From: Ochrobactrum sp. BTU1
GTDB lineage: Bacteria > Pseudomonadota > Alphaproteobacteria > Rhizobiales > Rhizobiaceae
Reading direction: 5' to 3'
DNA length: 64,000 nt
Assembly (NCBI GenBank): GCA_018798825.1
Contig: CP076354.1
Location: 1,550,001-1,614,000 of the forward strand
Part shown: positions 28,605 to 37,936 of the stretch, one piece after another
Layout: each line of letters opens with the position of its first letter
Position numbering within the stretch: the stretch's first letter is position 1
Notes under the pieces: generated by a model
What the model saw: only the letters and a program-made list of their open reading frames with translations
Told to the model about the DNA's origin: nothing
The model's database searches: none
Program-made: the position numbers and the translations under genes

Positions 28605-29087
28605 TTGACTGATAAGACGCCCAAATATGCGTATGAAGATTTCACGCAAGGACTGAAGCTTCCCTTCGGACCACGCACCGTTAGCAAAGAAGAGATTATC
28701 GAATTCGCCCGAGAGTTCGACCCTCAGCCATTCCACCTTGATGAGAGAGCTGGCAAGGCAAGCGTCCTTGGAGGTCTGGCTGCTTCGGGCTGGCATACCG
28801 TGTCGCTTTTCATGCGCATGGTCTGGGATGCCTATCTTAAAGATTCGACCTCGCAAGGCAGCCCCGGCATAGAATTCAACCGCTGGAAACGGCCTGTTCT
28901 TGCAGGCGATACATTGAGCGGTTTCTCAACCGTCCTTGATCGCCGCCGCTCTAAATCCATGCCGCATGTGGGATTCCTCACGGTCTATAACGAGATCGTC
29001 AATCAGCGTGGCGAGGTTGTTTGCGAACTACAGCACACCGCCATGGTCGGCCTTCGCAATCCTGAGCGCGAAGGAGACGAAGCATGA
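28605..29087 (+). CDS. MaoC-family dehydratase, first of a tandem pair, probable TTG start
   Basis: A 160-residue hot-dog-fold protein of the MaoC/(R)-enoyl-CoA hydratase family. The key segment is 'EFAREFDPQPFHLDERAGKASVLGGLAASGWHTV', with the catalytic Asp/His dyad (DPQPFHLD). TTG 28605 was chosen because the strong Shine-Dalgarno GGGAGGAG (28590-28597) sits seven bases before it; ATG 28578 would place that signal inside the gene. Its stop overlaps the next ATG (ATGA), so the two MaoC proteins are coupled and may form a heterodimer. Confidence 0.85.
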   Translation: MTDKTPKYAYEDFTQGLKLPFGPRTVSKEEIIEFAREFDPQPFHLDERAGKASVLGGLAASGWHTVSLFMRMVWDAYLKDSTSQGSPGIEFNRWKRPVLAGDTLSGFSTVLDRRRSKSMPHVGFLTVYNEIVNQRGEVVCELQHTAMVGLRNPEREGDEA

Positions 29088-29554
29088 GCTTTATTGAAGA
29101 GCATCTTGGTGAAGAACTAACCATCGGCAGCTATACATTCACCGCAGAAGAAATCATCCACTTCGCTTCAAAGTTCGACCCGCAGCCGTTTCATCTGGAT
29201 GCGGAAGCAGCCAAGAACAGCGTACTGGGCGGCCTCTGTGCGTCGGGTTGGCATACCACAGCAGTCTTCATGAAGCTGAACGTGGCATCCATTGTTGAGG
29301 CAACAAAAGATGCAATGAAGCGCGGCGAAGTTCCGCCGACATTTGGCCCCTCACCCGGCTTTGAAAACCTTAAATGGATGCGCCCGGTCTATGCAGGCGA
29401 CACGATCACCTATAAGCGCATCGTCCATGCGGTCCGCCCTCTCAACTCGCGCCCCGGCTGGTCGATGCTGAGTATGAGCACCAGTGCTTATAACCAAAAC
29501 GGCGACAAGGTTTTGTCCTTTGACAATGCCGCCATGGTAAAGCTGCCCGCTTAA
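29084..29554 (+). CDS. MaoC-family dehydratase, second of the pair
   Basis: A 156-residue paralogue of the preceding protein. The signature 'FASKFDPQPFHLDAEAAKNSVLGGLCASGWHTTAVFMKL' aligns with that gene, and the substrate tunnel segment 'LKWMRPVYAGDTITYKR' follows. These hydratases act on trans-2-enoyl-CoA or similar thioesters. Four-base overlap with the first gene and a strong terminator 5-30 bases downstream define a two-gene operon. Confidence 0.9.
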   Translation: MSFIEEHLGEELTIGSYTFTAEEIIHFASKFDPQPFHLDAEAAKNSVLGGLCASGWHTTAVFMKLNVASIVEATKDAMKRGEVPPTFGPSPGFENLKWMRPVYAGDTITYKRIVHAVRPLNSRPGWSMLSMSTSAYNQNGDKVLSFDNAAMVKLPA

Positions 29555-29556
29555 CG

Positions 29557-29587
29557 AAAAAGGCCCGGAAAACTCCGGGCCTTTTCT
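29557..29587. terminator. bidirectional intrinsic terminator between MaoC genes and apt
   Basis: Stem AAGGCCCGG/CCGGGCCTT with A5 on the left and CTTTTCTT on the right, serving both converging transcripts. Confidence 0.92.
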
Positions 29588-29604
29588 TCTGAGGGTGAGG
29601 TGAA

Positions 29605-30150
29605 TCAATCACCTTCAAATTCGACAAGTGTGCGGACCGGCACGCCGAGCGCTTCGAGCTTCTTGCGTCCGCCAAGGTCTGGCAGATCGATGATAAAGCA
29701 GGCCGCTACGATATTCGCACCCATCTGTAGAAGCAGCTTGGCTGCAGCTTCTGCCGTGCCACCAGTAGCAATCAGATCGTCAACGAGAATGATGCGTTCG
29801 CCCTTCTCGATGGCGTCGCGGTGCATTTCCATTTCGTCGATGCCATACTCCAGGCTGTAGGCAATACGAACGGTATCGCGCGGCAACTTACCCTTCTTGC
29901 GGATCGGCACAAAACCAGCCGAAAGCTGGTGCGCAATCGCGCCGCCAAGAATGAAGCCACGTGCTTCGATACCGGCAACCTTATCGACCTTGTTTCCGGC
30001 ATAAGGATAAACCAGCTCATCCACCGCACGGCGAAATGCCTGTGCATCGCCCATAAGCGTGGTGACATCACGGAACTGAACACCGGGTTTTGGATAATCG
30101 GGAATGGTTCTGATCGCGTCCTTCAAAGTGGCTTTGAACCCGGATTCCAT
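29605..30150 (-). CDS. apt: adenine phosphoribosyltransferase
   Basis: A 181-residue salvage enzyme making AMP from adenine and PRPP. Motifs are '[21 protein letters not shown]', '[17 protein letters not shown]' and the PRPP loop '[17 protein letters not shown]'. Length is typical. prs, which supplies the PRPP, lies at 21 kb. The gene is convergent with the MaoC pair and lies 250 bp downstream of petC. Confidence 0.97.
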   Translation of the reverse strand: MESGFKATLKDAIRTIPDYPKPGVQFRDVTTLMGDAQAFRRAVDELVYPYAGNKVDKVAGIEARGFILGGAIAHQLSAGFVPIRKKGKLPRDTVRIAYSLEYGIDEMEMHRDAIEKGERIILVDDLIATGGTAEAAAKLLLQMGANIVAACFIIDLPDLGGRKKLEALGVPVRTLVEFEGD

Positions 30151-30352
30151 TTTCAGTCCTTTCGATGCGAATAAATCTAAGGTGCTTTTCTCATTTCAAA
30201 AGCACTTCTTTTTTCAGATTATCTTCAATCACGATATGGCCGCTACGCCAAGCTTATTCAAAGCCGTTCCCGATCATTCTCGACAGTGTATCCCGGGAAT
30301 GGTGGTTCACTGATCAAAACCGCGAGATCGCTGATGTCATACGGGCAAAAGA

Positions 30353-30376
30353 AAAGGGCGCCTCGCAGCGCCCTTA
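30353..30376 (-). terminator. intrinsic terminator of petABC
   Basis: Read on the minus strand: stem AAGGGCGC/GCGCCCTT followed by TTCTTTTG, 24 bases after the petC stop. Confidence 0.9.
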
Positions 30377-30398
30377 ACATTCAACTTTAATCAGAAGA

Positions 30399-31268
30399 TC
30401 AGTGCTTCACATCAGACCAGACCGAACGCTTGGCAATGTAAACAAGGCCGGCGAACAGAATGAGGAAGATGATGACGCGGAAGCCAGTCTTCTTGCGATC
30501 TTCCAGATGCGGCTCTGCAGCCCACATCAAAAACGCAGAAACGTCACGTGCATACTGGTCCACCGTCTGTGGAGAACCATCATCGTAAGTCACCTGATCG
30601 TCACTGAGTGGCTTAGCCATGGCCAGCGACTTGCCTGCGATGAAATACGGATTGTAGTGCGTGCCTTCCGGTACATGCATACCTGCAGGCGGCTGTTCAT
30701 CATAGCCGGTCAGCAGAGAGTGGATGTAATCCGGACCCGCTTCAGCATATTGCGTAAATATGTCGAAGATAAAGGTCGGGAAACCACGCTCAACCGCACG
30801 CGCCTTCGCAATCAGCGAGAAGTCAGGCGGAGCTGCACCGTTGTTAGCTGCAGCCGCTGCATTCGCATTCGCAAATGGCGATGGGAAATGATCAGTCGGG
30901 ATTGCCTTACGGGTGAACATTTCACCGTCTGCATTCGGGCCATCCTGTACTTCATATTCCGCAGCAAATGCCTTTACCTGCTCAGGTGAATAGCCAAGGT
31001 CTTCCAGCGTGCGGAAGGCCACCAGGTTCATCGAATGGCAAGCAGAGCAGACTTCCTTATAGACCTTGAGACCGCGCTGAAGCTGTCCCTTGTCATAAGT
31101 TCCGAATGGGCCAGAGAAGGTCCACTTTTCCTGCTTTGGATGGTGGATCGGAAAATGCTCCGGCTCCCCCTCACCGCCACCGGCGGCAAAAGCACCACCC
31201 ATCGTCACACCCAACGCAACCAGCGGAGCGATGCCGAAAGCAGCGAAACTCTTGAGGATGTTTTTCAT
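30399..31268 (-). CDS. petC: cytochrome c1 of the bc1 complex
   Basis: A 289-residue membrane-anchored c-type cytochrome that passes electrons from the Rieske protein to cytochrome c. An N-terminal signal peptide ('GIAPLVALGVTMGGAFAAG') precedes the haem motif CSACH within 'YKEVCSACHSMNLVAFRTL'. A distal haem-ligand Met lies in 'GKSLAMAKPL'. A C-terminal anchor 'VIIFLILFAGLVYIAKRSVW' holds it in the membrane. ATG 31268 is preferred over 31283 because it starts the signal peptide. Last gene of petABC. The family length is typical of the proteobacterial type that is not fused to cytochrome b. Confidence 0.97.
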   Translation of the reverse strand: MKNILKSFAAFGIAPLVALGVTMGGAFAAGGGEGEPEHFPIHHPKQEKWTFSGPFGTYDKGQLQRGLKVYKEVCSACHSMNLVAFRTLEDLGYSPEQVKAFAAEYEVQDGPNADGEMFTRKAIPTDHFPSPFANANAAAAANNGAAPPDFSLIAKARAVERGFPTFIFDIFTQYAEAGPDYIHSLLTGYDEQPPAGMHVPEGTHYNPYFIAGKSLAMAKPLSDDQVTYDDGSPQTVDQYARDVSAFLMWAAEPHLEDRKKTGFRVIIFLILFAGLVYIAKRSVWSDVKH

Positions 31269-31294
31269 TGATACGTCCTTCATCTCTCGCTGCT

Positions 31295-32581
31295 TCAGCC
31301 CTTGATTTCCACTGGGGCGATCTCGGCCTTGCCTTCATTCTTTTCCAGCACGGCCTCGGTAATCGAGTTCGGCAGACGCTTCGGCGTTTCGATCAAGCCA
31401 AGAACGGGCATGATGACGATGAAGAATGCGAAGTAGTAGAGCGTGCCAAACTGGGCCATCAGCGTGTAGACGCCTTCAGCCGGACGCGAACCCAACCAGC
31501 CAAGGAAGATGGCATTGATGACAAACAGCCAGAAGAACAACTTGAACAACGGGCGGTAAACTGCCGAACGGACCTTCGATGTATCGAGCCAAGGCACGAC
31601 AAAGAGGATCGCGATCGAACCGAACATGGTCAGAACGCCGCCAAGCTTTGAGTCGATCGGGCCGATATTGAAGGTGATCGCACGCAGCATCGCGTAGAAC
31701 GGCAGGAAGTACCATTCAGGAACAATGTGAGCTGGCGTCTTCAGCGAGTCAGCCGGAATGTAGTTATCCGGATGGCCCAGGAAGTTTGGCATGTAGAAGA
31801 CGAAGTAAGCGAAGAAAATGAAGAACACGAGCGCGCCGAAAGCATCCTTGATGGTTGCATAAGGCGTGAACGGCAGCGTGTCTGTCTTCGACTTCACTTC
31901 AATCCCTGTCGGATTGGTCTGCCCGGTTACGTGCAAAGCCCATACGTGCAGGATAACAACGCCCACAATCATGAACGGCAGCAGGTAATGCAGCGAGAAG
32001 AAGCGGTTGAGCGTTGGATTATCAACGGCAAAGCCACCGAGCAGCAATTGCTGGATCGGCTCGCCTATTATCGGAAAGGCCGTAAAGAAGCCCGTGATAA
32101 CCGTCGCGCCCCAGAAAGACATTTGTCCCCAAGGCAGAACGTAACCCATGAAGGCGGTTGCCATCATGAGAAGGAAGATCACCACGCCGAGGATCCACAG
32201 CAGCTCGCGCGGTGCCTTGTAGGAGCCGTAATAAAGACCACGAGCAATATGAAGATAAACGGCGATAAAGAAGAATGATGCACCGTTTGCGTGCATGTAA
32301 CGCAGCAGCCAACCGGAGTTGACGTCACGCATAATCTTTTCAACGGAGTTGAATGCAATGCCCGTATCCGCAGCATAATGCATCGCCAGCACGATACCGG
32401 TGATGAGCTGCGCAATAAGCATGAAGCTGAGAATGCCACCAAAGGTGTACATATAGTTCAGGTTACGCGGCGTCGGATAGGCAACAAAGGAATCATAGAC
32501 CAGGCGCGGCAAAGGAAGCCGTTCGTCGACCCATTTTTCGATGCCGGTCGAGGGCGTATATGTGGAGTGATTACCACTCAT
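31295..32581 (-). CDS. petB: cytochrome b of the bc1 complex
   Basis: A 428-residue integral membrane protein with eight transmembrane helices and two b haems. The haem ligands are in '[19 protein letters not shown]', '[29 protein letters not shown]', and the helix with '[27 protein letters not shown]'. The Qo-site 'PEWY' motif is present ('[18 protein letters not shown]'). It transfers electrons across the membrane in the Q cycle. Middle gene of petABC, with 13 bp to petC's coding start. Confidence 0.98.
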   Translation of the reverse strand: MSGNHSTYTPSTGIEKWVDERLPLPRLVYDSFVAYPTPRNLNYMYTFGGILSFMLIAQLITGIVLAMHYAADTGIAFNSVEKIMRDVNSGWLLRYMHANGASFFFIAVYLHIARGLYYGSYKAPRELLWILGVVIFLLMMATAFMGYVLPWGQMSFWGATVITGFFTAFPIIGEPIQQLLLGGFAVDNPTLNRFFSLHYLLPFMIVGVVILHVWALHVTGQTNPTGIEVKSKTDTLPFTPYATIKDAFGALVFFIFFAYFVFYMPNFLGHPDNYIPADSLKTPAHIVPEWYFLPFYAMLRAITFNIGPIDSKLGGVLTMFGSIAILFVVPWLDTSKVRSAVYRPLFKLFFWLFVINAIFLGWLGSRPAEGVYTLMAQFGTLYYFAFFIVIMPVLGLIETPKRLPNSITEAVLEKNEGKAEIAPVEIKG

Positions 32582-32604
32582 GTTTTCTCTCCCCAAGATC
32601 TGTC

Positions 32605-33168
32605 TTAGCCGATCCTGATGACCGTATCGGAAGCAAATGCGTATTCCGGAATGTGCATGTTTTCCGGTGCCGGACCGCTGCGGATACGACCCGCAGTGTC
32701 ATAGGTCGAGCCATGGCACGGGCAGAACCAGCCGCCGAACGAACCAGACTCACCCAGAGGCACGCAACCAAGGTGGGTACAAACACCGATCATGATGATC
32801 CAGTTTTCTTTACCCTCGCCCGCAGAACGCGCAACGTCGGTCGCCTGTGCGTCCGAAGCAAGATTGGCGTTACGGGCATTCGGATCTTTAAGATCGCCAA
32901 GCGCTGTTGTCTTTGCGTCTTCTATTTCCTTGGCCGTACGGTTACGGATGAAAACTGGCTTACCGCGCCATTTGACGGTGAGCGATGCGCCTTCTGCGAG
33001 AGAAGAAACATCAACCTCAATAGACGCTGCAGCAAGCGTCGAAGCGTCGGGGCGCATCTGGTCGATAAACGGCCATGCCAGTCCGCCGACACCGACGACA
33101 CCCGCCATTCCCGTCGCAATATACAAAAAATCACGCCGTGTCGGCTCAGCCGTGTCGTGTGCGCTCAC
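32605..33168 (-). CDS. petA: ubiquinol-cytochrome c reductase Rieske iron-sulfur subunit
   Basis: A 187-residue Rieske protein. An N-terminal twin-arginine anchor ('[20 protein letters not shown]') holds it in the membrane. The [2Fe-2S] cluster ligands are in '[10 protein letters not shown]' and 'CPCHGS'. GTG 33168 was chosen because AAAAAGGA lies eight bases upstream and it puts the Tat motif near the N-terminus; the frame stays open to 33234. First gene of petABC, read leftward. Confidence 0.96.
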   Translation of the reverse strand: MSAHDTAEPTRRDFLYIATGMAGVVGVGGLAWPFIDQMRPDASTLAAASIEVDVSSLAEGASLTVKWRGKPVFIRNRTAKEIEDAKTTALGDLKDPNARNANLASDAQATDVARSAGEGKENWIIMIGVCTHLGCVPLGESGSFGGWFCPCHGSTYDTAGRIRSGPAPENMHIPEYAFASDTVIRIG

Positions 33169-33477
33169 GTGCCAATTCCTTTTTAACCTGGATATCCAAT
33201 TGAAATCTCCCCTCGTTCCCTTGCGCTTAGGCAAAAGCAGTCCAGCCTTTCGCGTTCACGCAAAAAGCAGTTCTACAATTGCTTGCAGAACGAAATTCCC
33301 TCCATCTCAACATTCAGGTTTAGGCAGGTTGAAATGCCTTGTCCAGACGCCAACCCCATAGGACGGCACCATGTCGCAGGCTGATTTATTGGGATGTTTT
33401 AAAAGCGACAAAACAAACCAAGTCGCTCAAATCTTACTTTGAGCGGCTTGGTGAGTGTCGTCTGAAAATGCCTGAAA
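33169..33477 (-). promoter_or_regulatory. 309-bp region upstream of petABC
   Basis: This spacer lies between the petA start and the ABC transporter terminator. It contains the minus-strand petABC promoter by position, but no strong -35/-10 pair could be picked by eye. No gene or repeat seen apart from the terminator at its right end. Confidence 0.4.
33419..33452 (-). terminator. intrinsic terminator of the ABC transporter operon
   Basis: On the minus strand: CCAAGCCGCTCAAAG pairing with a nearly perfect TTTGAGCGACTTGG, then TTTGTTTTG, about 27 bases after the second ABC gene stop. Confidence 0.9.
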
Positions 33478-35337
33478 TTAGCTGTTTATACCGAGAAAAC
33501 CGCCCGACTGACGGGCCCAGAGGCCCGCATAGATTCCGCCTTGCGCAATCAATTCCTCATGGGTGCCTTCTTCTACAATCCGGCCCTTATCCATGACGAT
33601 GAGGCGATCAAGAGCTGCAATAGTCGAAAGCCGATGTGCAATTGCGATAACGGTCTTGCCTTCCATGAGCTGACGAAGATTCTCCTGGATCGAGGCTTCA
33701 ACCTCTGAGTCGAGTGCCGAGGTTGCTTCATCCAGAATGAGGATCGGTGCGTCTTTCAGGATCGCACGCGCAATCGCGATACGCTGACGCTGACCGCCCG
33801 AAAGCTTGACGCCACGCTCACCGACAAAAGCATCGAAGGATTTCCGTCCATTGAAGTCTTCCAGCTTCGCGATGAACTCGTCTGCTTCGGCCTGTCGTGC
33901 AGCCTGAGCAAGCTCTTCATCCGTGGCATCATCACGCGCGAGCATAATGTTGTCGCGCAGCGAGCGGTGCAGCAGCGCTGTTTCCTGACTGACGACCGCA
34001 AAGGCGCGTCGCAGAGAGGATTGCGTCACATCGCGAATATCCTGACCATCGACAAGGATCGCGCCCTTCTCAACATCGTAAAGACGCAGGATCAGATTGA
34101 TGAGCGTCGACTTGCCCGCCCCTGAATGGCCAACAAGCCCGACCCGCTCGCCACCCCTGATGGAAAAGTTGATACCGTCAAGAACACCTGCTGCCTTACC
34201 ATAATGAAACGTGACATTCTGAATATCGATGCGCGCTTCGGTAATCTGCAACGGTTTTGCACCGCGCTTGTCTTCCAAGCCCAATGGTTCGGAAACAAGC
34301 TTCATCGAATTTTCGATCAGCCCCAGCTGACGCAGCATACCATTCAGCTGCATCATCAGACGGCCAAGCAGCATATTAAGGCGCAACACCAGACCGAGCG
34401 TGAACGACACCTGCCCAACCGTGATGGCATCTTTGGTCCACAGGTCGATGGTAATTGCTGCCACAGTCACAATCATCAGACCTGACAAGGCGGTCATGGC
34501 AAGACGCACGCCGGTCAGTGAGCGCATAAACGGCAGGATTGCCCCGAGATAGCGCATAAAACCGTCGCGCATATAGCGCTCATCGTCATCGACGGTGTTG
34601 AGCTTGATGGTTTGGATATTGGAATAGCTATCAACGATACGGCCGTTGATCAGGGAGCCCGCTTCGGCGGAGGCTTCAGCATTCTTTCGAATGCGAGGCA
34701 AATAGTGCCGGGCAATCAGGCCGAAAGCCACGATCCATGCGATCACCGCAGCAGCCAGCCGCCAGTCGAGGCGACCCACCAGAAACAGCGTCGTCACGCT
34801 ATAGATCGCCATGAACCAGACGACCTGAATGAGACTTTCAATCAGATCACCTGCCGCCTGCCCCGCCTGCCAGACCTTGGTGGCAATGCGCCCGGCAAAA
34901 TCATTCTGAAAAAATGCATAGGATTGCCGCTGGACATAGGAATTCGCCTGCCAGCGGATCATGTTGTAGAAACCGGGCGAAAGTGTCTGTCCCTCAAGAA
35001 GGGTGTTTATGGCCGTGACGACAAAACGGATCACAAGAACCGTGATCCCCATGAACAGAAGTTCCGGACCCGCCGCCTGAAACAGTGCCGACCAGCTACG
35101 CTCGACACCGCCCTTGCCTGCCTGATCGAGAATATCGACAAGCCTGCCCGTAAAATAAAACAGCCCCGCCTCCACAAGAGGCAGAAGACCGCCAACAGCC
35201 AGCGAGGCTGCAAGCGGCCATTTAGCCTGTCGCGCAAAATGCCAGAGGAAGGCCAATGTTGTTGAAGGCGGTCTAAGCTTGTCCGGTTCGCGGAAGGGAT
35301 TAACCCAACGCTCGAACAGGCTATAAACCGCTTTCAT
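33478..35337 (-). CDS. ABC half-transporter (exporter type), second of tandem pair
   Basis: A 619-residue fused membrane-ATPase exporter. Six transmembrane helices occupy the first ~330 residues. The nucleotide-binding domain has Walker A 'VGHSGAGKSTLINLIL', signature 'LSGGQRQRIAIARAIL', Walker B 'ILILDEATSALDSEVE' and H-loop 'VIAIAHRLSTI'. The start may be ATG 35337 or the adjacent TTG 35340. It begins 11-14 bp after the first ABC gene. The two C-termini are nearly the same ('GGIYAGLWARQSGGFLG'), which suggests duplication and heterodimer formation. Substrate unknown. Confidence 0.92.
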   Translation of the reverse strand: MKAVYSLFERWVNPFREPDKLRPPSTTLAFLWHFARQAKWPLAASLAVGGLLPLVEAGLFYFTGRLVDILDQAGKGGVERSWSALFQAAGPELLFMGITVLVIRFVVTAINTLLEGQTLSPGFYNMIRWQANSYVQRQSYAFFQNDFAGRIATKVWQAGQAAGDLIESLIQVVWFMAIYSVTTLFLVGRLDWRLAAAVIAWIVAFGLIARHYLPRIRKNAEASAEAGSLINGRIVDSYSNIQTIKLNTVDDDERYMRDGFMRYLGAILPFMRSLTGVRLAMTALSGLMIVTVAAITIDLWTKDAITVGQVSFTLGLVLRLNMLLGRLMMQLNGMLRQLGLIENSMKLVSEPLGLEDKRGAKPLQITEARIDIQNVTFHYGKAAGVLDGINFSIRGGERVGLVGHSGAGKSTLINLILRLYDVEKGAILVDGQDIRDVTQSSLRRAFAVVSQETALLHRSLRDNIMLARDDATDEELAQAARQAEADEFIAKLEDFNGRKSFDAFVGERGVKLSGGQRQRIAIARAILKDAPILILDEATSALDSEVEASIQENLRQLMEGKTVIAIAHRLSTIAALDRLIVMDKGRIVEEGTHEELIAQGGIYAGLWARQSGGFLGINS

Positions 35338-35351
35338 CAATTGCGTATTCC

Positions 35352-37208
35352 TTACTTTGCCATTTCCGCTTCGGTCTGCTCGTCAAAACCAAGGAACCCG
35401 CCCGACTGACGTGCCCATAGTCCGGCATAAATGCCGCCGAGCGCAACAAGTTCCTCATGCGTGCCATCTTCGACAATCTGTCCCTTGTCCATCACAACGA
35501 GGCGATCAAGGGCGGCGATAGTCGAAAGGCGATGGGCAATCGCAATAACGGTCTTGCCTTCCATCAGTGTGTTGAGACTGTCCTGAATGGCTGCCTCCAC
35601 TTCCGAGTCGAGTGCAGAGGTTGCCTCATCCAGAATGAGGATCGGCGCATCTTTCAGCATCACGCGCGCAATCGCGATACGCTGGCGCTGGCCACCGGAA
35701 AGCTTCACACCCCGCTCACCAACATGAGCATCCAGTCCACGTCGGCCCTTGGCATCAGTCAACAGAGGAATGAACTGGTCAGCTTGAGCGAGACGGATTG
35801 CCCGTTCGACCATTTCTTCTGTCGCATCCGGACGGCCATACATGATGTTCTCGCGCACCGAGCGATGCAGCAAAGACGTGTCCTGCGTAACCATGCCGAT
35901 GCTTGCGCGAAGCGAATCCTGCGTGACCTTGGAAATATCCTGCCCATCAATCAGGATGCGGCCTTTCTCAAGATCGTAGAAACGCAGCAGCAGATTGACG
36001 AGCGTGGATTTACCCGCACCGGAACGTCCAACGAGACCGATCTTCTGCCCGGCCTGAATGTCGAGCGACAGGCCTTCGATAACACCTTTGCCCTTGCCGT
36101 AGTGGAAGCCGATCTTGTCGAAATCCAGCGCACCCTTGCTCACTTTCAGCACAGGCGCATTTGGCGTATCCACCACTTCATGTGCGCGCGAAATCGTCGT
36201 GATGCCGTCTTCCACCGTGCCGATATTTTCGAACAATGCAGACATTTCCCACATGATCCACTGCGACATGCCATTAAGGCGCAGCACAAGGCCGATGCCG
36301 ACAGCAACAGCACCCACGGAAATGGCTTCATTCATCCAGAGCTTGATGCCGATCACACCCACAGCAAACAGCAGGATGCAGTTCGCCATATAAAGCGTGA
36401 AGTGGAACATCGTTATCAGACGCATCTGTCGATGCACCGTGACGAGGAAGCCATCGAGGCTTTCTTTCACATAAGACTCTTCACGGCTTGAATGCGAGAA
36501 CAGCTTCACGGTCGCGATGTTGGTATAGCTATCGACGATACGTCCGGTCATGGACGAACGCGCATCAGCCTGCTGTTCGGAAATCACCCTGAGACGCGGA
36601 ATGAAGAAACGCAACAGGATGATGTAGACGATCAGCCAGACCGCAAACGGGATCATCAGAACAATATCCGCCGAGGCCGCGATAAACAGCGTACCGGCAA
36701 AATAGACGATGACGTAGTTCAGCACGTCGAGCAGCTTCATCACCGTTTCACGCACAGCGAGAGCAGTCTGCATCAGCTTGGTTGAGATACGTCCGGCAAA
36801 CTCGTCCTGAAAGAACGACATGGACTGACGGATCAAATAGCGATGCATCAGCCAGCGCACACGCATCGGATAGTTGCCGAGCAACGTCTGGTGAATAAGC
36901 AGCGAGTGGATGAGAACCACGCCCGGCAAACCGACCAGAACGACGCCCGCGATCAGCGCAAGCCGCCAGCCTTCATTGCTCAGGAATGTCTCACGCGACT
37001 GGTGCGAAAGCCAGTCGACGATATTGCCCATGAAGGCAAAAAGCGACACTTCGATAATAGCGATCAGTGTCGTGAAAATTGCCATGCCGATAATCCATGG
37101 CCATGCGCCACGGGTGTAATAAAGGCAAAAGGCTACCAGCCCGCGCGGAGGCTCGCGCGGCGGTTCTTCGGGATAAGCTTCGAGTCGTTTTTCAAACCAT
37201 TTGAACAT
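35352..37208 (-). CDS. ABC half-transporter (exporter type), first of tandem pair
   Basis: A 618-residue exporter half-transporter. It starts 'MFKWFEKRLEAYPEEPPREPPRG' and has six membrane helices, then the ATPase with Walker A 'GRSGAGKSTLVNLLL', signature 'LSGGQRQRIAIARVML' and Walker B 'ILILDEATSALD'. ATG 37208 was chosen from similarity and position; the frame runs on to 37526 over the divergent trmL start but that extension is not conserved-looking. The pair resembles multidrug/lipid exporters; the substrate is not identifiable. Confidence 0.92.
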   Translation of the reverse strand: MFKWFEKRLEAYPEEPPREPPRGLVAFCLYYTRGAWPWIIGMAIFTTLIAIIEVSLFAFMGNIVDWLSHQSRETFLSNEGWRLALIAGVVLVGLPGVVLIHSLLIHQTLLGNYPMRVRWLMHRYLIRQSMSFFQDEFAGRISTKLMQTALAVRETVMKLLDVLNYVIVYFAGTLFIAASADIVLMIPFAVWLIVYIILLRFFIPRLRVISEQQADARSSMTGRIVDSYTNIATVKLFSHSSREESYVKESLDGFLVTVHRQMRLITMFHFTLYMANCILLFAVGVIGIKLWMNEAISVGAVAVGIGLVLRLNGMSQWIMWEMSALFENIGTVEDGITTISRAHEVVDTPNAPVLKVSKGALDFDKIGFHYGKGKGVIEGLSLDIQAGQKIGLVGRSGAGKSTLVNLLLRFYDLEKGRILIDGQDISKVTQDSLRASIGMVTQDTSLLHRSVRENIMYGRPDATEEMVERAIRLAQADQFIPLLTDAKGRRGLDAHVGERGVKLSGGQRQRIAIARVMLKDAPILILDEATSALDSEVEAAIQDSLNTLMEGKTVIAIAHRLSTIAALDRLVVMDKGQIVEDGTHEELVALGGIYAGLWARQSGGFLGFDEQTEAEMAK

Positions 37209-37393
37209 GGCGATCCTTTTACGGGCACCTTGCAAAATTTCCAAGTCGGAACAGGAACAAAAAGGGAATATTTTCGTGATGCGAGAATGATTGTATTCTT
37301 GCAGGCACCATCCCGCGAATTGATGTGTTGACGTGTGCGACACAACCAATCTGAACACTTGCAGCCGTCGGATTTGTGAGCTACCCGCCTTAT

Positions 37394-37873
37394 ATGGATC
37401 TGCGTATCGCCCTTTACCAGCCCGACATTCCCGGCAACACGGGAACCATTCTGCGCATGGCCGCCTGCCTCGGCTTCGCGGTGGACCTGATCGAGCCTGC
37501 AGGCTTCGACGTTTCCGACAGATCATTGAAACGCGCAGGCATGGATTATCTCGAACAGGCCGCCCTCACCCGCCATGCGGACTGGGAGCATTTCAACGAT
37601 TGGCGCAGCCAGGCAGGCAAGCGCCTCGTGTTGCTGTCGACCAAGGCCGCAATCCCCTATACGGAATACGCGTTTCAGGAAAATGACATCCTGTTGTTCG
37701 GGCGTGAGTCCGCAGGCGTCCCTGACAGCATTCAGGACATCGCGGATGCGCGACTGATTATCCCCATGGTGCCGGGTGCCAGATCCCTCAATCTTGCGGT
37801 TTCTGTTGCGATCACGGCAGGCGAAGCTCTGCGCCAGCAAAATTTAAAAAGCGATTCCGTTTCAACCGTGTAG
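37394..37873 (+). CDS. trmL: tRNA (cytidine/uridine-34-2'-O)-methyltransferase
   Basis: A 159-residue SPOUT-fold methyltransferase that 2'-O-methylates the wobble base of tRNA-Leu isoacceptors. Motifs are 'ALYQPDIPGNTGTILRMAACLG', 'LLFGRESAGVP' and 'IPMVPGARSLNLAVSVAITAGEALRQ', forming the trefoil knot. ATG 37394 fits the family N-terminus; a GTG at 37376 is possible. Neither has a good Shine-Dalgarno. It is divergent from the ABC operon. Confidence 0.95.
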   Translation: MDLRIALYQPDIPGNTGTILRMAACLGFAVDLIEPAGFDVSDRSLKRAGMDYLEQAALTRHADWEHFNDWRSQAGKRLVLLSTKAAIPYTEYAFQENDILLFGRESAGVPDSIQDIADARLIIPMVPGARSLNLAVSVAITAGEALRQQNLKSDSVSTV

Positions 37874-37936
37874 ACGGACAAACGGAATCAGTTCCCGAAG
37901 CAGATTTAATATTCAGTCAGAAAAGGTTCTTCTCCG

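Noticed and set aside
35457..36491. 344-residue plus-strand ORF opposite the first ABC gene
   Set aside because: Antisense to a clear ATPase; low-quality composition.
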